A stretch of 24,040 bases of DNA from a virus. Made by a program: the position numbers and the translations under genes. Under the pieces are notes generated by a model. The model made no database searches, had not been told where the DNA came from, and saw only the letters and a list, made by a program, of their open reading frames with translations. The DNA is taken from IMG/VR virus record IMGVR_UViG_3300001242_000090, positions 1 to 24,040 of that record. One strand, 5' to 3'. Below, piece by piece: positions 1 through 6,367 of the stretch (positions within the stretch are counted from its first letter, which is position 1; the number at the start of each line of letters is the position of its first letter).

Positions 1-1
1 C

Positions 2-655
2 AATTCAAAAGAAGTCGAAAAAAGATTGTTAAAAATGATTGCCCCCCTCCCGGTAGAAATACCTATAGGCCCCGGTGAAAGTACCGATACCCCCCCCGGT
101 AAAAACACCGAGGATATAATATATAAAAAAGATAATATAGATAATAAAAGAATATATGGCAATGTTCCTGCGGAACAATTGCCGAATGATTCTAATGATA
201 GAAGTCTTAAAGCATGGAGTGAAGTAATTTTAAATAACCCCTCCAAAATTAATTTAAATAAAACCCTCCAAAGAAAAGCAACAAAAGTTCTTTCCAGACT
301 TAATCAACTTGGTTCCAAACCAAGAGGGTTCCGGCCAGTCCCTGAAAATTTGAAATATATAATATCCCGCCTGAAGGATGGATTTTCCGTACAGGATTGT
401 TTCCAAGTTCTTGAAACAAAAATCCATGATCCTTGGTTTGAAGAAAATCCAAAACTTTATAATCCAGAAACATTATTCCGCCCCAAAAACTTCGAAAAAT
501 ACCTGAATGAAAAAGTACAGGACTATGAAAAGAAACAACCAGGGGTAGCCAATGGCTCAGGCATCTCCGGCAATATTGATTATTCACTCAGGCCAGGAAG
601 AGACAAAAAAATAAAAGTCGACAAAACCAATTGGGGGAAATACGATAATGAATGA
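2..655 (+). CDS. Phage replisome organizer-like protein, C-terminal part (5' partial)
   Basis: The frame is open to the left edge of the window, so the gene probably begins upstream. A TTG at 26 is the first start-like codon inside the window but has no clear ribosome binding site. The C-terminal half, with the pattern GFSVQDCF..V...I.DPW followed by LYNPETLF and FEKYLNE, matches the conserved phage C-terminal domain seen in DnaD-like replication initiation proteins (Phg_2220_C type). The N-terminal part is low-complexity and Pro/Asn/Lys-rich and contains a run of eight C at 90-97. The end overlaps the start of the helicase loader by 8 bases, the usual initiator-loader pairing in phages. The role as a replication initiator or organizer is inferred from the domain and the neighbour; I see no origin repeats. 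Confidence 0.7.
   Translation, partial: NSKEVEKRLLKMIAPLPVEIPIGPGESTDTPPGKNTEDIIYKKDNIDNKRIYGNVPAEQLPNDSNDRSLKAWSEVILNNPSKINLNKTLQRKATKVLSRLNQLGSKPRGFRPVPENLKYIISRLKDGFSVQDCFQVLETKIHDPWFEENPKLYNPETLFRPKNFEKYLNEKVQDYEKKQPGVANGSGISGNIDYSLRPGRDKKIKVDKTNWGKYDNE
90..97 (+). repeat. C8 homopolymer tract inside the organizer gene
   Basis: Eight consecutive C encode a Pro-Pro stretch (DTPPGK) in the N-terminal linker. A one-base slip would frameshift the gene before its conserved C-terminal domain. It resembles the tracts near dpdA but the gene is in frame here. Confidence 0.8.
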
Positions 656-1337
656 TTTTGAAGATAAATTCCAAGAAGAAGTCAAAAACCAAAAATGTCA
701 ATGCGGGGATAAAGTAAGTTTCGGCTGCAACGATCAATGCCGGCTTTGCTACTATACCAATAAATTTCAATCCAAAAGTATCTTGACCCATCTTATCGAT
801 GCCGGCACCCCATCAAAAACGGCCCGTAGAGCGATGAGGATAGCCCAGGACGCAGCTGAAAAGGAATGGTCGGTCCTTCCTATCTCTATCCAAGAAAACT
901 TCAAACAGAGCCTATTCCTATCCGGAGAAGCCAGGCAGGGGAAAACGACCGCGGCGGTCTGCTCCATGCTCTATCATATGGAACAATACAATATGGTCAA
1001 GGAGCACCTGAATCCCAGAGCTACCTTTCTTTTTGAATCGTCTCCGCAGTTGATCCAGAATCTTCAGAAATCATTTAAACTCTCCGCCGGGGAAGAGCAG
1101 GCAATCATGGATAGATACAAGAATGTGGATTTTCTGATCTTGGATGATTTTGGAGTGGAGAAACCAACTGAGTGGGCTTTCACGGTAATGTATTTGATTC
1201 TGACCCATCGATACGAAGAGGATAAACAAACTATTTTTACCAGTAATTTCAATATTGACCAGATTGCTAAACGCTATGGAGATGAGCGATTGACCCGCAG
1301 GATCATGGATTGGTGTAATATTTTTGAATTGGCGTAA
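648..1337 (+). CDS. DnaC-like replicative helicase loader (AAA+ ATPase)
   Basis: This 229-residue AAA+ protein has a Walker A GEARQGKTT at residues 93-101, a Walker B FLILDDFG around 162-169, a sensor-1-like TSN at 198-200 and an Arg-rich RLTRRI at 214-219, all typical of DnaC/DnaI loaders. The N-terminus has a Cys cluster (C17, C19, C27, C31, C34) that probably binds zinc, as in DnaI-type loaders. It is expected to load the DnaB-like helicase encoded at 4449-5981. It overlaps the preceding organizer gene by 8 bases, suggesting translational coupling. It is the last gene before an 820-base stretch without protein genes. The family assignment is firm; the exact helicase partner is inferred. 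Confidence 0.88.
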   Translation: MNDFEDKFQEEVKNQKCQCGDKVSFGCNDQCRLCYYTNKFQSKSILTHLIDAGTPSKTARRAMRIAQDAAEKEWSVLPISIQENFKQSLFLSGEARQGKTTAAVCSMLYHMEQYNMVKEHLNPRATFLFESSPQLIQNLQKSFKLSAGEEQAIMDRYKNVDFLILDDFGVEKPTEWAFTVMYLILTHRYEEDKQTIFTSNFNIDQIAKRYGDERLTRRIMDWCNIFELA

Positions 1338-1341
1338 AATA

Positions 1342-1382
1342 AATCAGCAGAAAACTGATTGAAAAAGTATAATAGGATAGAA
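1342..1382 (+). promoter_or_regulatory. Promoter-like repeat, copy A, with inverted repeat
   Basis: TATAAT lies at 1368-1373 within GTATAATAGGATAGAAG. Just upstream is an inverted repeat, AATCAG (1342-1347) and CTGATT (1355-1360), around CAGAAAA. The same block occurs at 17989-18031 with both arms changed together (AATCGG/CCGATT). There is no TTGACA-like -35 at normal spacing. It precedes the RNA-rich stretch at 1470-2116. Confidence 0.6.
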
Positions 1383-1475
1383 GAAAGATCAAAAGTAATT
1401 GAAATTAACCAATATCTGGAAATTAAATGTTTCATTTCTATCATATAGATTGGAGTGGCGAATGGGATTTTACGC

Positions 1476-1612
1476 GGGCTGTCTCAGCAGCTTGGCCGCG
1501 ACCATTGCTCTCCGATAAACCAGGTCTGCTTGGCATCCGCCCCGAAAAGCGGGCCAGACCACGCCAACAAGATTATGGCTAGCTTCAAGCGCCGGCCAGA
1601 CTGAGACTGCCC
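1476..1612 (+). ncRNA. Candidate folded RNA with a long closing stem
   Basis: The two ends pair over a distance of 137 bases: GGGC-t-GTCTCAG (1476-1487) with CTGAGAC-t-GCCC (1601-1612), followed inward by GGCCG (1494-1498) with CGGCC (1593-1597). An internal arm pairs GGTCTG (1523-1528) with CAGACC (1555-1560) around a CCCG/CGGG hairpin. A reading frame exists on the opposite strand but is interrupted by nothing recognisable and has no supporting neighbour. I do not recognise the RNA family. It lies about 100 bases after promoter copy A. The strand is inferred from the direction of all genes here. Confidence 0.4.
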
Positions 1613-1675
1613 ATTTGCGGCGCAAACATAAGTAGCAAGATACTAGAATATAATCTTCTGAGGAGTACTCAAAGA

Positions 1676-1698
1676 CCCCATACCTGTAAAGGATGGGG
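1676..1698 (+). other. CCCCAT hairpin related to the 2088 terminator
   Basis: CCCCAT (1676-1681) pairs with ATGGGG (1693-1698) and CCT with AGG, around a GTAA loop. No T-run follows, so it is not a clear terminator. The left arm CCCCATACCT is shared with the hairpin at 2088-2112. GACCCCATA here could also pair with TATGGGGTC at about 1744-1752. Confidence 0.45.
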
Positions 1699-1712
1699 TT
1701 GAGGCAGTGAAT

Positions 1713-1918
1713 GAGCATGGTGGCGGAATGGCAGACGCTAAACTATGGGGTCATGCGGGATCGGAGACAGAGCCTTGCTGTAAGACAAGTCAGGTAAACA
1801 CTCGGGAAGCAAGGGCGGTCCAAAAACTTGATGAAAATATTAACCAATGTCCCACTGATGTGGTGCTGACTAACATCAAGCATATGCAAGCTGCAGGTTC
1901 AAGTCCTGCCCATGCTCG
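1713..1918 (+). ncRNA. tRNA-like RNA 1 with oversized insert
   Basis: An 8-bp acceptor-like stem, GAGCATGG (1713-1720) with CCATGCTC (1910-1917), encloses a D-arm-like element (TGGCGGAATGGCAGACGC) close to that of leucine tRNAs and a perfect T-arm, GCAGG-TTCAAGT-CCTGC (1893-1909). The element is 206 bases long instead of about 85. Between the D-like and T arms lie further helices: GGATCG with CGGTCC, CCTTGC with GCAAGG, and CTTGATG with CATCAAG. I cannot find a normal anticodon stem-loop. The insert lacks the conserved core sequences of group I introns that I know. CCA is not encoded. An open frame over it (1707-1934) is probably not translated. Confidence 0.5.
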
Positions 1919-1971
1919 CAATTATTTATTTTGAGGACGAGTACAAGCCAATTCAATCTAGGATAGGAGGT

Positions 1972-2092
1972 AGCGCCATGTAGAGCCCCTAAAAAGGGCA
2001 AGCAAGAAATCACACAGGCGATAGCCAACTAAGCAACAGATCACAATCTGATCGGCCCAAAAAGAGCAGGCGCTCAGCAAAGGGCTTGCCCC
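1972..2092 (+). ncRNA. Candidate structured RNA or leader with alternative pairings
   Basis: AGCGCC (1972-1977) pairs with GGCGCT (2069-2074). A local hairpin, GCCC-ctaaaaa-GGGC near 1985-1999, shares its GGGC arm with a longer alternative pairing, GGGCAAGC (about 1996-2003) with GCTTGCCC (2084-2091). The last segment also overlaps the left arm of the terminator at 2088. Mutually exclusive helices before a terminator are the layout of a riboswitch or attenuator, but I recognise no known aptamer. It would act on the small membrane gene at 2160 and the genes after it. Confidence 0.35.
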
Positions 2093-2116
2093 ATACCTTC
2101 CAAGGTTGGGGCTTTT
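2088..2116 (+). terminator. Rho-independent terminator
   Basis: GCCCCA-t-ACCTT pairs with AAGGTTGGGGC (11 bp with one bulge, CC loop) and is followed by TTTT. It closes the RNA-rich stretch that starts at promoter copy A. Confidence 0.7.
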
Positions 2117-2159
2117 GTGGTAAAAACAAAATCACTTCAAAATTCATAAGGAGACCAAA

Positions 2160-2294
2160 GTGAAAGACGATGATTGTACCCCTCTTGATGGAATGGTATG
2201 GTGGGCAAAATGTTTTTGGTTCGTATATCTCACTTTGTCAACGACTATTATAGTTTGTGGAATAATTTATTTAAAACAACTTATCTGGGGATAA
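2160..2294 (+). CDS. Small single-pass membrane protein
   Basis: A 44-residue ORF starts with GTG at 2160, about 6 bases after AAGGAG (2149-2154). The product has an acidic start (KDDD), a Trp/Phe-rich segment and one hydrophobic helix over roughly residues 19-38 (FWFVYLTLSTTIIVCGIIYL). It ends two bases before the next start at 2296, with GGGGATAA serving as the downstream ribosome binding site. I recognise no family. It sits right after a terminator and a folded RNA, and may be expressed by read-through or a promoter I cannot see. Confidence 0.55.
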   Translation: MKDDDCTPLDGMVWWAKCFWFVYLTLSTTIIVCGIIYLKQLIWG

Positions 2295-2295
2295 A

Positions 2296-2508
2296 ATGAA
2301 CGTAAATACGAATCATTTAGTGAATGTTGAATATGATGCTCCAGCACCAGAAGGATATGATTTATTGCCAGGAGGATTGAATCGTGCTGCCCGGAGGAAA
2401 TTGGGCAAAGATAATAGTGCTTATGTCAGCAAAACCTCCGGTGGAAAATTATCTCGATGGGCAGCTAAACAAAGAAAAATCAAAAATGGAATAAACAAGA
2501 AATCATGA
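2296..2508 (+). CDS. Small basic protein, function unknown
   Basis: This 70-residue product is rich in Lys and Arg in its second half (RAARRKLGK, RWAAKQRKIK) and has a Pro/Ala segment near residues 14-26. It could bind nucleic acid, but no known domain is visible. It starts with ATG after a GGGG-containing ribosome binding site and overlaps the next gene by four bases (ATGA), so it is part of the same transcription unit. Confidence 0.6.
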   Translation: MNVNTNHLVNVEYDAPAPEGYDLLPGGLNRAARRKLGKDNSAYVSKTSGGKLSRWAAKQRKIKNGINKKS

Positions 2509-2951
2509 AAATCTGTTCTGATAAATGCCCATTAGATGATTGTTGTGAAGGGGCTTGTTTTCATCCGGAGATGAGGATCGATGCCCCTGGTGAAATTGGA
2601 ATGAATACCCCTGAACCTCCACCAATCAAAAATAATCATCCAGCCGTCTGGGATCTGGTTCAAAAGGACATGGAAGAACGGGATGAGATTGGTAAGCAGA
2701 AGTATAATACCCGGCTGCAGCCTTTCAATGGCCGAGATCCTCTGGTGGATGCATATCAGGAAGTTCTGGATTTGGCGGTATATTTGCGCCAGGCTATTTA
2801 TGAGCGGGACTACCCAAAATGTATGGTTTGCGGGAAACCAGCAACAAACTTTAGCAGGGATGTTCGAGAACTCCCGCCGGATGAAAGCGGATTTAAAACT
2901 ATTGTTCCGGGTTTAATAAACGCCGGTTGTAATGATCATCCTGTTGATTAA
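2505..2951 (+). CDS. MazG-like nucleotide pyrophosphohydrolase with Cys-rich ends
   Basis: The central part, AVWDLVQKDMEERDEIGKQKY followed by FNGRDPLVDAYQEVLDLAVYL, matches the all-alpha NTP pyrophosphatase type common in phages; the Glu/Asp residues would hold the metal. Such enzymes hydrolyse (d)NTPs to monophosphates. The N-terminus has five Cys (C4, C8, C12, C13, C17) and the C-terminus a CMVCG pair and a late CNDH, suggesting zinc sites. It overlaps the preceding gene by ATGA and is followed 14 bases later by thyX, placing it in dNTP metabolism. The substrate cannot be read from sequence. Confidence 0.65.
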   Translation: MKICSDKCPLDDCCEGACFHPEMRIDAPGEIGMNTPEPPPIKNNHPAVWDLVQKDMEERDEIGKQKYNTRLQPFNGRDPLVDAYQEVLDLAVYLRQAIYERDYPKCMVCGKPATNFSRDVRELPPDESGFKTIVPGLINAGCNDHPVD

Positions 2952-2965
2952 AAAAAGGGAAAGCC

Positions 2966-3835
2966 ATGAAAATAATCAAACCAAGCGTTCAGTTTTTCGG
3001 AACAGTACCGACAGAATACAATGCCGCCCTCAAGTTCATTGAGATGGCCGGCAGAACTTGTTATAAGTCAGAAGACAAGATCACTGAAGATAGCGCAGAA
3101 GGATTTGTTAAGAAATTGATCAAGGCTGGGCATCTGGCTATGGTTGAACATTCGAATTTTGTAGTGAAAATACGTAATGTTGAGTGCGATTGGGAATCAA
3201 TAGACTTACCAAATAAATATCTCAATGGCCTTGAAGATACGGTGACCGATTGCGCTTATGTTGGTGGTAATTTGACCGCTTGGTTCAATGCTGTAACTTT
3301 AGAAGGCTTCTCCCCAATATTTGACCCATTCTGCGAATTATATGATGAATTATTCAACTTAGGTTTTACCGAAGGCGGCACTGATCATTGGCAACCCTGC
3401 CCTCACGACGAAATTCCCAAAGAACTCCACAGATACAGTGCCAAGATCATCTGTGATCGCGGAGTCAGTCATGAGTTGGTGCGTCACCGACCTTGTTCTT
3501 TTGCACAAGAAAGTACTAGGTATGTGAATTACGGCGGCAAGGATATGGAATTTATTGAGCCGGCTTACCCTAGTGAGTGGAATTTTTCTGCATACAGAGC
3601 TTTTGATAGAGTCTGTAAAGATGCAGAATACTACTACAACTTGCTACTTGATAATGGTCTCAACCCACAACAAGCCCGAGCAGTCCTGCCTAATGCTCTT
3701 AAGACCGAGATTGTGGTTACGGCCGATGCAGCCGAGTGGTCACATATCAGAAAGCTACGAACAGCTAAGTCGGCTCATCCTGATATGCAGCGAGTTATGA
3801 ACATGATGCCTTGGGAGGAGTTTTTGAATGATTGA
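2966..3835 (+). CDS. thyX: Flavin-dependent thymidylate synthase ThyX
   Basis: The ThyX signature RHRPCSFAQESTR (RHRxxSxxxxSxR) lies at residues 173-185. The protein is 289 residues, slightly long for the family, with extra sequence between about residues 80 and 150. ThyX makes dTMP from dUMP using methylene-tetrahydrofolate, FAD and NADPH. Start is ATG after AAAGGGAAAGCC. The end overlaps the following MazG-like gene by 8 bases. Two pyrophosphohydrolase-like genes flank it, consistent with a module controlling the thymidine nucleotide pool during phage replication. Confidence 0.95.
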   Translation: MKIIKPSVQFFGTVPTEYNAALKFIEMAGRTCYKSEDKITEDSAEGFVKKLIKAGHLAMVEHSNFVVKIRNVECDWESIDLPNKYLNGLEDTVTDCAYVGGNLTAWFNAVTLEGFSPIFDPFCELYDELFNLGFTEGGTDHWQPCPHDEIPKELHRYSAKIICDRGVSHELVRHRPCSFAQESTRYVNYGGKDMEFIEPAYPSEWNFSAYRAFDRVCKDAEYYYNLLLDNGLNPQQARAVLPNALKTEIVVTADAAEWSHIRKLRTAKSAHPDMQRVMNMMPWEEFLND

Positions 3836-4445
3836 TCTGAAACAGAAAGAACTAAAGGAATGGCAAGAGCGAAACTTTCCCCGCTCCCGATATGAAGCAA
3901 TGACCAAGGACCAACTTATTGATATGATCCTTGCCATGCAGTTTACCCTTGGAATGGCCGAAGAGGTTGGTGAAGTAGCGTACCATATCCTGAAAGGAAT
4001 CCAGGCAATCAGGGGCGGGATTAATGGGTTCAATATTAATCAGATTGCCGATGGAGTAGTCGATTCTGGGGTATTTGGTCAGCAACTTCTTTCGCACTTT
4101 GGTGTTGATTCAGAAAAAGAAACTTCCAAGGTTATCGATGAAGTGTTGAAGCGGGATTGGAAAGAAGATCCGAGCGGGGGAAATATGGGGGTGCCAATTC
4201 AACAAATTTCAAATGATAAATTGGTCGAAGTTTGTGATAAATGCTCCAGGGCTTGTTGTTGGTATGGGGAGTTTATGTGCGATGATGCGTATGGCGCTGG
4301 GACTAAAATATTAGCCATTTCTGAATTAAAAAAACTGGAGAATGAAAATGAACATTATTGGTCGGATGAATATATGATCAAAATATTTGGTGAGCCGGCT
4401 CCGTTTGGATACAAGAAGGAAATGACCCGGCGTATTCCGGTTTGA
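3828..4445 (+). CDS. MazG-like pyrophosphohydrolase with C-terminal Cys domain
   Basis: The N-terminal 120 residues resemble the MazG-like superfamily: LKEWQERNFP, a long helix ending GMAEEVGEVAYHILKGIQ with the expected EExxE metal pattern, and a second helix QIADGVVDSGVFGQQLLSHF. The remaining 80 residues have a separate Cys cluster (VCDKCSRACCWYGEFMC), perhaps zinc-binding. It overlaps thyX by 8 bases. Role is probably hydrolysis of (d)NTPs; the substrate and the job of the Cys domain are unknown. Confidence 0.6.
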   Translation: MIDLKQKELKEWQERNFPRSRYEAMTKDQLIDMILAMQFTLGMAEEVGEVAYHILKGIQAIRGGINGFNINQIADGVVDSGVFGQQLLSHFGVDSEKETSKVIDEVLKRDWKEDPSGGNMGVPIQQISNDKLVEVCDKCSRACCWYGEFMCDDAYGAGTKILAISELKKLENENEHYWSDEYMIKIFGEPAPFGYKKEMTRRIPV

Positions 4446-4448
4446 TTA

Positions 4449-5981
4449 ATGAGTTCCCAATTCATCGAACGCCGCATTGCCATCGGCCTCATTACCAACG
4501 ACCAATACCTGCGGGAAATAGCCCCCGTATTTAATGCCGATCTCCTCAAGGATGAAGCGGCAAAAAAGATTGCCTCCTGGTGCATCCGCTATTTCAATAA
4601 GCACGGAAAAGCACCCCTGGAAGATATCGGGATCATCTTCGAATCATATACCAGGAGGGGGAAACTCAATCAGGAAGAATCGGAGGATATTGGTAGCATC
4701 CTTGACGACCTCAGTGATGAATATCAAACCCAGGCCGAGAACAACCCGGAGGTCCTGATTGACGAAACTTTCGCATACTTCGATGAAAACAGGCTAGTTC
4801 GCCTGGCGGATGATATCAAGGCCGAGGCCCAGCGGGGGAACCTGTTAGAGGCCAATGTACTGCTTGCTACTAATAAGCAAATTCAACGGGCGGTAAATAT
4901 AAACCATGACTTCTTCGCCGATGATATTACCAGGACGCAAAAAATATTTGAAGACATCCAGGAGCCAATTGTCGAATACCCTGGTAAGCTCGGGCAACTC
5001 TGGAACCGGCATTTCGTTCGTGGAGGTTTTGTTGGATTACTCGGCCCTGAAAAAACTGGAAAAACATGGTGGCTGGCAGACATTGGATTCCAGGCCCAAC
5101 GAACCGGTAAAAAAGTAGCCTTCTTTGCGGCCGGGGATATGAACCGGGAGGAAATGGAACTCCGGAAATATATCTATATGGCCAGGAAATCCAACGAACT
5201 TGAATATTGCGGGCAATTGATGATCCCGGTGGTTGATTGTTTCTGGAATCAGAATGGTCAATGTCCGGCTGGTTGCGGTGAATCGCCAATCCGGGGAGAT
5301 AAACCACCGGCCTTCAAGGATCTCCAACAAGTTTATAGCGATGCTTTTGAACAATATGGAAGTGACCATACCCCATGCACCAAATGCCAGGGCAAAAAAG
5401 AATTCCTAGGTGCCCCATGGTTCAAGCTCCGAGATAAAATAGTCCCCCTGAACTGGAAAGAGGCATATAATATTGAGCGAAAATTCCAAAAACGATTTCG
5501 TGGGGCTGGTTGGAACTTTGCCGATTATCCGGCTTATACCCTCAGTCCGAAAATGATTGATAATCAATTGGCCATCTGGCACGAAGGCGGCTTTACAGCC
5601 GATGTTGTGTTGATTGATTATCCGGATATCATGGCCCCAGACCTGGAAGACCAGCGAATGGATTTCCGGCAGAAAGAGAATATGAAGTGGTTGAAGATCC
5701 GGGCGTTGGCCCATAAGTGGCATTGCCTCGTTGTTTGCCCTACACAAGCCGATGGAGCCAGTTATGGCAAGGACTGGCTGGATCTCTCCAACTACAGCGA
5801 GGATAAGCGAAAGTACAGCCATACAACGGCCTTCTTTGGTCTCAATCAAACCGATGGGGAAGCCGAGTTGGGGCTATTCAGGATTAATCAATTAATTGTT
5901 CGAAGTGGAAAGCGAGGAAAGAAGTATGCAACTATTTGCCAGCGGCTCGAAATGGGTCGGCCATTTCTAGGATCATATTAA
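4449..5981 (+). CDS. DnaB-like replicative DNA helicase with Cys-rich insertion
   Basis: At 510 residues it has the size and layout of a DnaB-family helicase. An N-terminal helical domain (about 1-150) precedes a RecA-fold motor with Walker A GPEKTGKT (199-206) and Walker B VVLIDYPD (386-393), followed by a Thr-Gln sensor (CPTQAD). A segment of about 75 residues inside the motor carries six Cys, C254, C264, C272, C276, C310 and C313, likely a zinc-binding insertion not found in bacterial DnaB. The gene follows the MazG-like gene by three bases and has no strong ribosome binding site. It should unwind the fork with the loader at 648-1337. Confidence 0.85.
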   Translation: MSSQFIERRIAIGLITNDQYLREIAPVFNADLLKDEAAKKIASWCIRYFNKHGKAPLEDIGIIFESYTRRGKLNQEESEDIGSILDDLSDEYQTQAENNPEVLIDETFAYFDENRLVRLADDIKAEAQRGNLLEANVLLATNKQIQRAVNINHDFFADDITRTQKIFEDIQEPIVEYPGKLGQLWNRHFVRGGFVGLLGPEKTGKTWWLADIGFQAQRTGKKVAFFAAGDMNREEMELRKYIYMARKSNELEYCGQLMIPVVDCFWNQNGQCPAGCGESPIRGDKPPAFKDLQQVYSDAFEQYGSDHTPCTKCQGKKEFLGAPWFKLRDKIVPLNWKEAYNIERKFQKRFRGAGWNFADYPAYTLSPKMIDNQLAIWHEGGFTADVVLIDYPDIMAPDLEDQRMDFRQKENMKWLKIRALAHKWHCLVVCPTQADGASYGKDWLDLSNYSEDKRKYSHTTAFFGLNQTDGEAELGLFRINQLIVRSGKRGKKYATICQRLEMGRPFLGSY

Positions 5982-5992
5982 AAGGAGAGGAT

Positions 5993-6367
5993 ATGTCAAT
6001 CACAGTAACCAAGAAGTTTAGTTTTTGTTATGCTCACCACTTGCCGGAGTATGATGGAGACTGCTCCCGTGTTCATGGCCACAATAGTGCCGTTGAGGTC
6101 GAATTCACCAATGAGTATGGTCAGCTGCCAAGACCATATCCGGGCATGGTAGTCGACTTCAAGGATATCAAGAAAATTGTCGGGCCGATTATTGATCAGC
6201 TTGATCATCGGTATTTGAATGATATTCTTGACCCCTTTAATCCCACCGCCGAGACCATTGCAAATTGGATTGCCGGCCGGATAATGGAGACCCCACTTGG
6301 TCCGGGATTGATCAGGGTGCAGGTTTCGGAAACTGACGATTCTTTTGCCACCTGGAGAAAAGCATGA
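5993..6367 (+). CDS. queD: 6-carboxy-tetrahydropterin synthase QueD
   Basis: QueD converts dihydroneopterin triphosphate to 6-carboxy-5,6,7,8-tetrahydropterin, the second step towards preQ0. The 124-residue product shows the zinc histidines (FCYAHHLP near residue 15, and HGH at 28-30), the catalytic Cys in DCSRVHGH (C24), the LDHRYLND motif (D71, H72), PTAETIANW and the late Glu in VSETDDSF. The start at 5993 is chosen because it is preceded by AAAAGGAGAGG at the right distance; an upstream in-frame extension to 5936 lies in the helicase gene. It overlaps queE by ATGA. Confidence 0.93.
   Translation: MSITVTKKFSFCYAHHLPEYDGDCSRVHGHNSAVEVEFTNEYGQLPRPYPGMVVDFKDIKKIVGPIIDQLDHRYLNDILDPFNPTAETIANWIAGRIMETPLGPGLIRVQVSETDDSFATWRKA

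Noticed and set aside
1470-1718. Open frame of 82 codons on - strand
   Set aside because: It lies over the paired arms of the folded RNA candidate, all other genes are on + and no start signal is seen.
1713-1918. Group I intron in a tRNA-Leu
   Set aside because: The insert is shorter than known introns of this kind and I could not find the paired core segments (P4/P6 and P7 sequences) or a matching split anticodon stem.
1713-1918. tmRNA
   Set aside because: Much too short, no tag reading frame with a resume codon, and the 5' end does not match the conserved tmRNA start.
1707-1934. Open frame of 75 codons on + strand
   Set aside because: It coincides with tRNA-like RNA 1, including its T-arm, has no ribosome binding site and no protein-like pattern; the stop-free frame is better explained by RNA constraint.
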